Shown here one piece after another: positions 15,789 to 24,328 of a stretch of 64,000 nucleotides of DNA. Position numbers and translations under genes: made by a program. Location: assembly GCF_900143545.1 (NCBI RefSeq), contig NZ_FREV01000008.1, positions 120,832 through 184,831 on the forward strand, given 5' to 3'. The notes under the pieces are model-generated. The model was given only the letters and a program-made list of their open reading frames with translations, did no database searches and was not told the DNA's origin. Position 1 is the first letter of the stretch, and each line of letters begins with the position of its first letter. The stretch is from Loktanella sp. Alg231-35. Its GTDB lineage: Bacteria; Pseudomonadota; Alphaproteobacteria; Rhodobacterales; Rhodobacteraceae.

Positions 15789-16444
15789 CCGGTACCGCTG
15801 TGAACATCGCGGCCAAACGAACTCAAGCGAAAGGGCAGGGCGCGTCGTCCAATGAAGGCGTGTTCGACCGGGAGCTTGAAGACTTACCACAGGAGTTACG
15901 CTGGCGCGAATGGATGGGCCGCATCGAAGCGGTGCTCTTCGCAAGCGCGTCACCAATCGGACGCGAGGACCTTGCGCGTGTCGTGGGGCAGGGGGCCTCG
16001 GTCGAGATGCTGATTGAAGATATTCATGCGGAACTGGTCAGCCGGCCCTACGAGCTGGTTGAAGTTTCCCTCGGGTGGATGTTCCGCACGAAGACGCAGT
16101 TTGCGGATGCGATCAAAGCGGCTGCCGACCTTGGTGATCAATCCCTCACGTTCACCGAGACCGAGATGGGGGTGCTTTGCGCCATTGCCTATCACCAACC
16201 GATCGACCGGGCTGGGCTCAAAGACATTTTTGGCAAAGACGTCAGCCGCGATCTGCTGGCGCGGTTGCGGTTCAAGGATTTGATTGCGAGCGGCCCAAGG
16301 GCACCGCGGCCAGGCGCGCCGCATACCTTTGTGACGACGGAAGGGTTTCTGACGACGTTCGATTTGCGGACATTGCGAGACTTGCCTGAGTTGGATTTGG
16401 CTGTTGGGAACGCAGATGAGGAGACGCGGACAGCGCAGGTCTGA
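15785..16444 (+). CDS. ScpB-like protein (plasmid paralogue of SMC-ScpAB subunit)
   Basis: A 219-residue protein with the two winged-helix domains of ScpB: RIEAVLFASASPIGREDLAR and FRTKTQFADAIKAA, then LTFTETEMGVLCAIAYHQPI, DVSRDLLARL and YLFVTTEGFL-like sequence (HTFVTTEGFLTTFDL). ScpB normally joins kleisin ScpA and SMC. No ScpA or SMC lies nearby, so this copy either works with the chromosomal complex or has a plasmid-specific role. It is coupled to DUF1403 (ATGA). Confidence 0.85.
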   Translation: MTGTAVNIAAKRTQAKGQGASSNEGVFDRELEDLPQELRWREWMGRIEAVLFASASPIGREDLARVVGQGASVEMLIEDIHAELVSRPYELVEVSLGWMFRTKTQFADAIKAAADLGDQSLTFTETEMGVLCAIAYHQPIDRAGLKDIFGKDVSRDLLARLRFKDLIASGPRAPRPGAPHTFVTTEGFLTTFDLRTLRDLPELDLAVGNADEETRTAQV

Positions 16445-16503
16445 GGCTCTTCGCTTTCAATTGGTCGAGCTTTGACTTTCAATCAGTCGGAGATGTGAGC
16501 AGG

Positions 16504-16617
16504 TTTTACGTGCTAATGCACAGCAGATTTTACGTGTGTTTGCACAACATAAAAAACGTGTATACAAACTACGACCTTTACGTGTAAATGAACGACAATG
16601 AATACGCGTAAATCACC
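16504..16617. repeat. five direct repeats with exact 24-bp period upstream of fic
   Basis: 18-base units start at 16504, 16528, 16552, 16576 and 16600: TTTTACGTGCTAATGCAC, TTTTACGTGTGTTTGCAC, AAAAACGTGTATACAAAC, CTTTACGTGTAAATGAAC, GAATACGCGTAAATCACC. The core is TTTACGTGT. The array ends about 30 bases before the fic start. It looks like a cooperative operator, most simply for autoregulation by the winged-helix N-terminus of the Fic protein; replication iterons are an alternative. Confidence 0.7.
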
Positions 16618-16649
16618 GACAACTACTTTAGGAAAGTGGCCCTCGTACA

Positions 16650-18194
16650 ATGGCGTCCCCGAACGAAAAACTTGCAGCCTCGCTGGAACTTCTCAAGGAG
16701 CGACAAGCGGAACACGGCAACGTCCTACGGAGCAGTGAGCTCACCCGAACCCACAGAGAAAGGCTCAAGAAGAATGGCTTCCTGAGCGATGTCATTTTGG
16801 GTTGGCTGATAGTGACCCGACCACAGGACAAACCGCATGACTCGACCTTTTGGTACACATCGTTCTGGGATTTCTGCCGCCGGTACTGCCACGAACGCTA
16901 TGGTCTGGAGTGGTGCTTCTCGTCTGAGCAATCTTTGCTTTTGCATGCCGAGAGTACGCACATTCCGAAGCAAGTGATCGTTTGGACACCCAAGGGGTCT
17001 GGCAACAACACGGTGCTGCCGTTCGACACCTCGCTGTACGACCTCAAGAAGGACCTGCCTCCGAAGAGTGACATCGCAACAAAAGATGGGCTGTTAGTTC
17101 TGTCCGTCGAAGCGGCACTGATCAACGTCCCCGAGGCATTCTACCGATCCTACGCGATGGAGGCGCAAATTGTCTTGAGCGGTTTGAAGAACACAGGTCC
17201 TCTGCTTGTCAAATTACTTGATGGTGGTCACGTTTTGGCGGCAGGGCGGATCGCGGGTGCTTTGCGTCGCGTGGGACGCGATAGTGAGGCTGAAACCATT
17301 CTCAAGAAGATGAAGGCCGCTGACTATGATGTCCGGGAAAGGGATCCTTTCGCAGATGTTGCCCAAGTGATGCCTCTTGAGGTCGGCAGCTCACCACTCG
17401 CGGCTAGGATCAATGCGGCATGGGACACCCATCGCGATGCCATTGTGGAGATATTTCCGGACGAACCAGGCATGCCAGACGACAAGGATGCTTTTCTTGC
17501 GATGATCGACGACATCTATGTCAATGATGCCTATCACTCGCTGTCGATCGAAGGCTATTCCGTCACCGAGGAGTTGATCGAGCAAGTGCGGCAAGGGTCC
17601 TTTGACCCTCTTGGAAACGCGGAACACAGGAAGGATGTCGACGCGCTTGCCGCCAGCGGCTACTGGCAAGCCTTTCAAGCGGTCCGCGCTTCGATAGAGA
17701 AAATACTATATGGAGAACCGGCGGGGCAGGTGGTTAGACTGGATCATGACGCGTGGTTTGAAGAGCTGTTCCGCCCGTCTGTGACAGCTGGCATCTTGAA
17801 GGCAGGCGCATTGGCGGGCTACCGCAATCATCCCGTCTATTTACGGGGTTCGAGACACACGCCGCCGCGGGTAGAAGCGATTGCCTCCGGTATGGCGACA
17901 CTGTTCGAACGGCTCGAGAATGAGGATTCCACAGCAGTTCGCGCTGTCCTGGGTCACTGGTTGCTTGGTTATGTCCACCCTTATCCTGACGGCAACGGAC
18001 GGATGGCGCGGTTTTTGATGAACGCAATGTTCGCATCCGGCGGCTACTCTTGGACAGTCATCGATGTTGATCATCGAGCAGCATACATGTCGGCGCTGGA
18101 ATGCGCGAGTGTTGGGGGAGACATCGTACCGTTCGCTCGGTTGGTTGAGGATCGAATGCGATGGTCAGGATCGCTTGCAACGCATCAAAACTGA
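16650..18194 (+). CDS. Fic-domain protein with AbiEi-like N-terminal region
   Basis: A 514-residue protein. Residues 443-454 read HPYPDGNGRMAR, the Fic active site with the catalytic His and the phosphate-binding loop, so AMP or another nucleotide group should be transferred to a target. Residues 297-302 (SLSIEG) match the inhibitory S-xxx-E-(G/N) motif, so the enzyme is probably held in check internally. The first 200 residues resemble an AbiEi/winged-helix regulator (LAASLELLKERQAEHGNVLR, VIVWTPKG), which would give DNA binding. A 24-bp-period repeat array lies just upstream. It stands 106 bases before the nuclease-STAND gene and is likely part of the same defence island. Confidence 0.85.
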   Translation: MASPNEKLAASLELLKERQAEHGNVLRSSELTRTHRERLKKNGFLSDVILGWLIVTRPQDKPHDSTFWYTSFWDFCRRYCHERYGLEWCFSSEQSLLLHAESTHIPKQVIVWTPKGSGNNTVLPFDTSLYDLKKDLPPKSDIATKDGLLVLSVEAALINVPEAFYRSYAMEAQIVLSGLKNTGPLLVKLLDGGHVLAAGRIAGALRRVGRDSEAETILKKMKAADYDVRERDPFADVAQVMPLEVGSSPLAARINAAWDTHRDAIVEIFPDEPGMPDDKDAFLAMIDDIYVNDAYHSLSIEGYSVTEELIEQVRQGSFDPLGNAEHRKDVDALAASGYWQAFQAVRASIEKILYGEPAGQVVRLDHDAWFEELFRPSVTAGILKAGALAGYRNHPVYLRGSRHTPPRVEAIASGMATLFERLENEDSTAVRAVLGHWLLGYVHPYPDGNGRMARFLMNAMFASGGYSWTVIDVDHRAAYMSALECASVGGDIVPFARLVEDRMRWSGSLATHQN

Positions 18195-18300
18195 CCGAAA
18201 GCTGGGGTTCGATGACGTTTTCCTCTGATGAAGGCGAAGCCTTTGACAAAACCAGATAGGGCTAAATGTCGTCCATTCATTATTCTTTGAAATATGAAAA

Positions 18301-21183
18301 GTGGGGTACGGTTTGAACCAATCGAGAATAGCATCTGTATCGACACTTGATGCACAGCAGCTGCTTCGCATCGAAGCCGTGCATCGAGGTTATCTTTTTC
18401 AGCACCTCTATGCCGCTCAGTGCCTACTTTGTGTCGGAGCACTTTCTGCGAACGCTGTTACTGTGGAGAGCGACGAAGATGTTGAGGTGCTTCTCGACGG
18501 AAAACATCTGTACGTTCAGGTCAAATATCGCAAAAGCAAGCTGGCATGGAGTGACATTGAGAGTGCTGTATCCCGCTTCGAAGAACTGCGTGGCGCTCAT
18601 CAGACCGGTGAGCGGCCGAGTACGGCAGAATTTGTCATCGTCAGCAATGCACCTCCGAATGGCCCCCTTGCCAAACGGATATCTGGGGCAGATTGGCCAG
18701 CAGACGTGCATGTGGATTGGCCCGAAGGCTCAGAAGATGGGCGGACCCTCCCACCGCCGTCGGCGTCACTCATCGATGCCATTGAGGCTACACGCGCCTT
18801 GGCTCAATCTCTACCATTCGCCAAGCTCAACCCGGACACGCTTGTGTGGAAACTGGCCGGAATCATCATGTTGGCCGCCACTGGGGAGAACAGCGGTCTC
18901 AATCATATCTTCAGTGCCGAGGACTTGCCGGACCTATTCGAGCAATTGGTATTGCAGTTGCAGGACTTGCCAGCTCCGCCCGCGCACTACCGAATACAAC
19001 AAGATGAGCCAGAGCTTCTTACGGAAGAGCGAGTCCGTCTGATCGTTGGATATTCAGGCGCGGGCAAGACCTCCTGGCTGGCACAATCCGCACAGCATGC
19101 AGCGGGACGGCTAGTATATCTCGACGTTGCCGATCTTCCTGGAGCAGGCCTCGCCAGCGTGGTGGCGAGGGAAGTTGCAGGCCGCCTTTTTTCAGAGGGA
19201 CAACAATTAGGTCAGATCCTTCTTCCAGGTGCATCAGGACGAGAAATGCTACAAATCCTGTCACGCCGCATCGCCGAAAGCGGCGAGATCGTAACTGTTG
19301 CGTTAGACAATGCACATTGTCTTTCAGGTGATGATCTCATCGGTGTTGTGCAGGCGGCCTCCGAAGTTCAGTTTATCCTCCTTTGCCGTCCTGAGGGCGA
19401 AATTAGCGCCCTTGAGTCCCTGTTGGGCGCAAGCCGCGAAAGCTTGGCGGGCTGGGCATCTGATACAGTTGCGGCAGCGGCCCTGGATGCCGGTTGCAAA
19501 GCAGACGCAGCTGATTGTCAGCGGTTAATCGATCTCACTGGTGGTCTTCCACTTTACGTACTCAACGCCTTGGTGATTACTAAAGCGGACTATGATGGAC
19601 GCTTGAGGAAATTCTGCAAGGATCTTGCGGCGTCAGCTCAAACCCGGGAGATCTCCCAGGAGGTTATTCTTGGGCGCGTTTTTGATGGACTTCCAACTGT
19701 TACAGCGAAGGTGGCGGAGCTTTTCAGCCTTTGCGACGCACCGATCACGCGTGAAGAGGCAGCCGTATATGTCGCCGCAGCGGGAGGACCAGACAAAGCC
19801 AATTTCGTAGCAGCGCTTCGTCATCTATTTGGGCTGGGGCTGTTGCAGATTTTCGTTGATGACAAAGTCAAAATTCATGATGCTGCACGAGTGGTTGGCA
19901 AGGGGCGCCTTGTCCTCGAGGGCGCAGAGCCGCTGAAAAGGTATCGATTGGCCCTGAGAGCCATTGTCCAGGCCAGTCTTCTAAAAGACTGGAGTCCGGC
20001 CAAGCTATCTCTTTTTCTGCGGCTTAGCGGAGACGTAGGCCGCTTGGACGTGCTCGTTGAAATGGCAACGGACGAGTTGTTTCATGAAATGGGTGTATGG
20101 CCCGAGATCGAAGCTTTTCTTGAGCAAGGAGTTCAAGACGAAACCATCCCGCCGGAGCAGCGAATCATGGCGCTTGATGGTCTGGCCTTCGCACATCTGA
20201 AGTCTGGCTCAGATCGCGCCGTGGCCTGGTTGGATCAAATGGACCAACTAATTGAGACACATGATTTAGGGGCGGAAGAAATCCTTCGCGTCGGAATGAA
20301 GCGGATGATTTATCTCGCCCAAAACGGTGATCGGAAAGGTTCTGAGCAATTGATCGAAAGTCTGGGCAAAGCTGTCAAGGACGCCTCTCCCGGTCATCGA
20401 CGGGTATACACGTATAACGTTGCCACTGCGGAGTTGGCATTTGGTGACAGCGCTGCGGCAGTCAGGCGAATACATCCCCTCATTAAGGAGTACTATGCAC
20501 TGCTTGGTCTGTCCCCACAGCAGGTTATGGGACGAAATGCGCCGGAACTTAAGCTTCTAGTGAAACAGAAACCGTTTCCGACTGACGATATCAAGCATTT
20601 GGCTGACTCTCTAGACGTGTTGGCGAAGGCATCAGACGCAGAAGGAGAGTTTTCACCCTTGGCTCGTGTCCATGCGTTGAAATTCTACGATTTGGCTCGG
20701 GCGCCCGAGTCCATGTTCCGAGTTGGTCAAGATCTTGTTGATCAGTTTATCGGGCGCAATGACTTCGACGGCGCCTTGAACATAATGGAGAGTATTCTTC
20801 TGCCTCAACTTCAGCAACTGAAGCTTGCGGAGTATCTCATCCCCGTTCGCTCGCAACACGCCGTTGTTCTTGCATATTGCGGAAGGTTTAGCGAAGCCGA
20901 AGCTGAGATGGAGCGACTGCGGCCTTATGAAGCCGGCCTTGCTGATCTCGGTAGAAGCGAACTGAATAACCAAAGAGAATTGATAGCACAGATCGGAAAG
21001 TATGGCCCTCCTCCGAAATGGGTTCCGGAATTCGGTTTGCTGGATACTCTTGCCCAACGTATGCAGGGACAGAAGCAAATCGATGCTTACCGTCCAGAAG
21101 CTTCTGCTGCAAAAAAAGTAGGACGCAATCAGCCGTGCCCATGCGGCTCGGGTAGGAAGTACAAAAAATGCCATGGGCGCTGA
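18301..21183 (+). CDS. putative defence NTPase: nuclease-like domain, STAND-like P-loop, helical repeats, SEC-C
   Basis: A 960-residue protein with GTG start 18301. Residues 20-140 resemble the DUF4297/Cap4-type nuclease: GYLFQHLYAAQ, then ESDEDVEVLLDGKHLYVQVK, where Asp/Glu followed by QVK (73-75) gives a PD-(D/E)xK pattern. Residues 250-258 are a Walker A (GYSGAGKTS); VTVALDNAH near 335 is a likely Walker B; LTGGLPLYVLN near 410 resembles the STAND GxP motif. Residues 540-920 are helical, TPR-like. The last 20 residues are a SEC-C zinc motif (CPCGSGRKYKKC). The layout is that of phage-sensing STAND effectors, with the nuclease released on recognition; this is inference from architecture. 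Confidence 0.75.
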   Translation: MGYGLNQSRIASVSTLDAQQLLRIEAVHRGYLFQHLYAAQCLLCVGALSANAVTVESDEDVEVLLDGKHLYVQVKYRKSKLAWSDIESAVSRFEELRGAHQTGERPSTAEFVIVSNAPPNGPLAKRISGADWPADVHVDWPEGSEDGRTLPPPSASLIDAIEATRALAQSLPFAKLNPDTLVWKLAGIIMLAATGENSGLNHIFSAEDLPDLFEQLVLQLQDLPAPPAHYRIQQDEPELLTEERVRLIVGYSGAGKTSWLAQSAQHAAGRLVYLDVADLPGAGLASVVAREVAGRLFSEGQQLGQILLPGASGREMLQILSRRIAESGEIVTVALDNAHCLSGDDLIGVVQAASEVQFILLCRPEGEISALESLLGASRESLAGWASDTVAAAALDAGCKADAADCQRLIDLTGGLPLYVLNALVITKADYDGRLRKFCKDLAASAQTREISQEVILGRVFDGLPTVTAKVAELFSLCDAPITREEAAVYVAAAGGPDKANFVAALRHLFGLGLLQIFVDDKVKIHDAARVVGKGRLVLEGAEPLKRYRLALRAIVQASLLKDWSPAKLSLFLRLSGDVGRLDVLVEMATDELFHEMGVWPEIEAFLEQGVQDETIPPEQRIMALDGLAFAHLKSGSDRAVAWLDQMDQLIETHDLGAEEILRVGMKRMIYLAQNGDRKGSEQLIESLGKAVKDASPGHRRVYTYNVATAELAFGDSAAAVRRIHPLIKEYYALLGLSPQQVMGRNAPELKLLVKQKPFPTDDIKHLADSLDVLAKASDAEGEFSPLARVHALKFYDLARAPESMFRVGQDLVDQFIGRNDFDGALNIMESILLPQLQQLKLAEYLIPVRSQHAVVLAYCGRFSEAEAEMERLRPYEAGLADLGRSELNNQRELIAQIGKYGPPPKWVPEFGLLDTLAQRMQGQKQIDAYRPEASAAKKVGRNQPCPCGSGRKYKKCHGR

Positions 21184-21263
21184 TTAAACCTACAATGAAA
21201 GACATTTTTCGTTTTGGCGAAGAGATTCAGCCTTAGGCAAGTGCTGGCGCACCTGAGCTTTGG

Positions 21264-22151
21264 TCAGAGTATTTCCAAAGGTGAAAATTGTACTAGCGCT
21301 TCGGTTACACCAAGCTTTGAAAAGCGCGACTTCATTTCGGGCAGATTGTTGTAATAGCTAATTGTCCAACGGGTTGAAGGATTGGTGCAGGTTACAATTT
21401 TCTCAAAATACTGTGCATCAACGTCCGCGAGTGAATGGCCAAGTACCCAAATTTCAGAGATATTTCGCAACCCAGAAAAAAATGCCCGGTTGCTCTCAAT
21501 GATTTTTGCTGTCGGCTTGAAGGTCGCGGCAAAATAATCGTCGATTAGCTGGTATCCACCAGCCACACGGGTATCTGTATCTTCATCAATCTGTCCCGAG
21601 AGCAGTTCATTAGATTGTCGCTCCCAACCGTGCCCTAGTACGACTTGCTTGTCAGGGCTGCCAGAACTGCCGTGGATATGCAGTATATTGGCGTCGGGCA
21701 CTCCGTAAAGTATCTGCAGAGTTGACGTATAGTTGAAGTTCAGAAAGCGCGCGCCGGGGTCGATGCAGTGCACCAATGGCACAGTGCGCGGTGCGGGTAT
21801 TGGGAGGCCGCGTATCCATTCAGCGAAGCGCATTCGCATCTTTGTTGCAAGACCTTCGACGATCTGCTCGATCTCGTACTCGAAATTGTGATGGTCCGCG
21901 TCACTCCAATCATCGGCGCCATAAGAGACCAGGAAGTTTGTTGCATAATCAATGACCTGATCAGAGTCGAATGATGCTAGGCGATCTTCGAACTCATTCC
22001 AGAAGTCTTTGTCAAAGAAGAGATATTCGTCAATAAGACGATGCACATCCGGGTCTTCAGCTTCTAAATATCGACCAAAATCGCTATACCGTGAAGGTAT
22101 CCCATGATGAAGGTCGAAGCCATTTCCAATAATGATGAGCCGGTGGGTCAT
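21264..22151 (-). CDS. AbiH-family abortive infection protein
   Basis: A 295-residue AbiH family (PF14253-type) protein. The start MTHRLIIIGNGFDLHHGIPS carries the GNGFD motif; FLNFNYTSTLQILYG, ILHIHGSSG, VVLGHG and WVLGHSLADVDAQYF follow in the usual order. The ATG at 22151 overlaps the stop of the upstream gene (ATGA), so it is the last gene of the four-gene minus-strand operon. AbiH protects lactococci from certain phages; the mechanism is not settled. Here it is likely the effector or a co-effector of the operon. Confidence 0.85.
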   Translation of the reverse strand: MTHRLIIIGNGFDLHHGIPSRYSDFGRYLEAEDPDVHRLIDEYLFFDKDFWNEFEDRLASFDSDQVIDYATNFLVSYGADDWSDADHHNFEYEIEQIVEGLATKMRMRFAEWIRGLPIPAPRTVPLVHCIDPGARFLNFNYTSTLQILYGVPDANILHIHGSSGSPDKQVVLGHGWERQSNELLSGQIDEDTDTRVAGGYQLIDDYFAATFKPTAKIIESNRAFFSGLRNISEIWVLGHSLADVDAQYFEKIVTCTNPSTRWTISYYNNLPEMKSRFSKLGVTEALVQFSPLEIL

Positions 22152-23206
22152 GACTTCTGGGCTCGCCTGTGCAGTGCGGTTACATCCCCTATCCAATCGT
22201 CTAATGCCGCCACGACGATCTGACAAAGCCGCGCAAATTCTCGGATTTCGCTCCCCAGCAACTCTACGGTTTCACCTAACCGCGCATTTCGCGCGTTCTC
22301 GGCAAATTTTGCGTCAACCACACCGAGATTGTGCCCGATGACGTGCCTTTTCTGGATGTTGAGTTCGAGCGCTTCCTGCTCCGCATCCGATAGTCCGTTG
22401 AACGGGTCGATGTTGAACTCTGCATAGCGTTTCTGAGCCTTTTCAACATTTTGAAAGTCGTTTCGGATGGCCTTGGTGGGAGCCGCACGGCTGGGGTCCA
22501 GAGAGACTTTGTGCGCATAAACCACCTTCTGAGCAGCTTCGAACGCGGTCAGAACGTCTTCGTGCGCGTTTCCCAGAAGGCGGTAGGCAAGTTCAGCTTG
22601 CTCTTCTCCCAGCCCTTCAGCAATCGAGACTTGCCGCCCAACCAACTCAACCTCTCGCGAGAAGTGCAGTGAAACGTTCGGGGCACCACAATCGGGACAG
22701 TAAAGGGCAATCGCGTAGACACCGTAGTCGCGACCGCAGCAATCGCAGACTAAGAGACGCATGAGATCGCGTCTTCCAAATTGCGGCCTCGGGCGGCGGG
22801 TATGCGAGCCCGGTTTGTAAGTGATGCCGCCTCGGCTCTTTCTCGCAACTCCCTTGAGCATATCTGAGACGGCGTCTTGGGCATCTTGCATGGCAGCATG
22901 CTTGACGATCTTGATTGCAGCTTCCTTGTCCTTCGGATGCGTGAATTCGTCATGGTCACCGACGATGCCACTGTAAGGGCAGATTGTTCTTGAGCTGCCG
23001 GGTTGCTGCTTCATTCGCCTGTACTTGGACTCCGCGATTGAGATTTCGGTCACTCGTTCCCCAAGGACGAAGTGTCTAGGATGGGCCTCCTCATTGGGTG
23101 AGTAGCGATATACCCGGCCCTCAGGTGTTTGCGGCAGCGGAACGGATAGCTGCATCTTCGACCGAGTGCCGCCGGTCTGAAATCTCTTGAGGTTCTTCAT
23201 CTTCAT
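22148..23206 (-). CDS. zinc-ribbon protein with HEPN-like C-terminal domain
   Basis: A 352-residue protein. The middle holds a four-cysteine ribbon: CDCC and CPDC, 13 residues apart (about residues 150-170). Near the C-terminus, QKRHVIGHNLGVVDAKF contains R-x4-H (RHVIGH), the signature of HEPN ribonuclease-type domains, in a helical region. The N-terminal part has CPYSGIVGDHDEFTHPKDKE, a possible second metal site. It overlaps WGR upstream and AbiH downstream by ATGA on both sides, so the three are made as a unit. I infer an RNA- or nucleotide-targeting role; no function is established. Confidence 0.6.
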   Translation of the reverse strand: MKMKNLKRFQTGGTRSKMQLSVPLPQTPEGRVYRYSPNEEAHPRHFVLGERVTEISIAESKYRRMKQQPGSSRTICPYSGIVGDHDEFTHPKDKEAAIKIVKHAAMQDAQDAVSDMLKGVARKSRGGITYKPGSHTRRPRPQFGRRDLMRLLVCDCCGRDYGVYAIALYCPDCGAPNVSLHFSREVELVGRQVSIAEGLGEEQAELAYRLLGNAHEDVLTAFEAAQKVVYAHKVSLDPSRAAPTKAIRNDFQNVEKAQKRYAEFNIDPFNGLSDAEQEALELNIQKRHVIGHNLGVVDAKFAENARNARLGETVELLGSEIREFARLCQIVVAALDDWIGDVTALHRRAQKS

Positions 23207-23448
23207 CGGGCGGCTCCTCCAGCTTTCACTTGATAGCGCTTCGACAGCTTCTCATTCACGAGATTGGACAGCGCGACTTTCGCTTCAGCATCACCCCTGT
23301 ACCAATCGAGCCGACGCCGACCGTGAGTTCCACGCCGACCCCACTGTCTTTCGACGCCAATCTCTCCAAATAGACTCTCTGTTAGCTGAACGCAGTAAAA
23401 CCTATCCATATTCGCGTCCGAGTCCACGCGGGTCATATCAATCCTCAT
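23203..23448 (-). CDS. small WGR-domain protein
   Basis: An 81-residue protein consisting almost only of a WGR domain: FYCVQLTESLFGEIGVERQ followed by WGRRGTHGRRRLDWYRG. WGR domains occur in PARPs and bacterial MolR-type proteins and are thought to bind nucleic acid ends. The start overlaps the WYL gene by 11 bases and the end overlaps the zinc-ribbon gene by ATGA. Within the operon it may serve as a DNA or RNA sensing subunit. Confidence 0.75.
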   Translation of the reverse strand: MRIDMTRVDSDANMDRFYCVQLTESLFGEIGVERQWGRRGTHGRRRLDWYRGDAEAKVALSNLVNEKLSKRYQVKAGGAAR

Positions 23449-24256
23449 CTATCTCCTCCTCAGACATAGCCACGTACGCGCAACCAACACACTCAAGTCG
23501 CGGGTTCTCTTGATCGAGCCCCCAACGACGCTTTGTGTAGAATTCGAGCGGCTTGCGAACGCGGATTTCGAGGAATTCGTCTTCAAATCCGAACTCGATC
23601 CGAACGACCCGCATTTGGTCTTGCGTCAGGTCGCGATGGGGGCTCAGCCTCAGTACGGCCCAGGTAAACCAATCATCGTCCTTCGGGACTTCTTCAGCAA
23701 CACGGCGCTCTTCGAAAGACCGAGTTGGATCGATGCGAGATGGAATAAAGTCGCGAAAGCCTTGACGGGTATAGCACCAGGCGCGCAGATGGAGGCGCAC
23801 CCCGTCTGAGGCGAAGCGTAATGGCGCAATCCAACGGGTCTCCGGCTCTGGGTCGCGCATCGATTGGTAGACGATCTTGATCGCCTCCCCAGCGAGCAGA
23901 GCGCGATAGAGCGGCCTGAAGACACGTACGTTCTGAGTGCGCTGAAGGTCGGGCAAGACATCGTAGAAGGCGCGTTTCTTTCCGCTGAGCAGCTCCTCGA
24001 GCTCGTCAGTTGTGGCCCGCCCCGTCAGCCGTGTGAAGCGCTCCGTCGTGTGGTACTTTTTCGAGGAGGCGTCATATTTGAGTGCGTTGGTTTCTGAAGC
24101 GTGCAGATAGGTCTTGAAATCCAGAGCGGCCTGAGGGTTCGAGATCCCGAAGCGCTCTATCAACGATCCGCGCGTCGCCGCACCGTCCCAGAAGAGCAGG
24201 CGGTCGAGGTATTCTAGTCGCTGTTTTTGGGCATGTTTTAGATCGTCAAAGGCCAT
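23438..24256 (-). CDS. WYL-domain transcriptional regulator
   Basis: A 272-residue regulator. The N-terminus is a winged helix-turn-helix (ATRGSLIERFGISNPQAALD), followed by a WYL domain with IKIVYQSM, RWIAPLRFASDGVRLHLRAW and FRDFIPSRI. WYL proteins sense nucleic acid or nucleotide ligands and often control defence islands (BrxR/CapW type). It is the first gene of the minus-strand operon and lies head to head with sbcD, 72 bases away, with a palindrome (24300-24311) between, so it probably controls both directions. Confidence 0.85.
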   Translation of the reverse strand: MAFDDLKHAQKQRLEYLDRLLFWDGAATRGSLIERFGISNPQAALDFKTYLHASETNALKYDASSKKYHTTERFTRLTGRATTDELEELLSGKKRAFYDVLPDLQRTQNVRVFRPLYRALLAGEAIKIVYQSMRDPEPETRWIAPLRFASDGVRLHLRAWCYTRQGFRDFIPSRIDPTRSFEERRVAEEVPKDDDWFTWAVLRLSPHRDLTQDQMRVVRIEFGFEDEFLEIRVRKPLEFYTKRRWGLDQENPRLECVGCAYVAMSEEEIDED

Positions 24257-24270
24257 TACTAGAATCTATC

Positions 24271-24311
24271 TTGACTCTGTGGTTTTGTCCATATTAAAAT
24301 TATACGTATAA
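24271..24311 (+). promoter_or_regulatory. promoter of sbcD with overlapping palindromic operator
   Basis: TTGACT (24271-24276) and TAAAAT (24295-24300) form -35 and -10 boxes with an 18-base spacer. TTATACGTATAA (24300-24311), a perfect 12-base palindrome, sits on the expected transcription start. It is the likely target of the divergent WYL protein. Inferred from sequence. Confidence 0.5.
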
Positions 24312-24328
24312 AAAATAACGGTGCAAAC

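Noticed and set aside
16504..16617. Repeat array as a CRISPR
   Set aside because: Units of 18 with gaps of 6 bases, imperfect copies and no cas genes; not a CRISPR layout. No CRISPR array was seen anywhere in the window.
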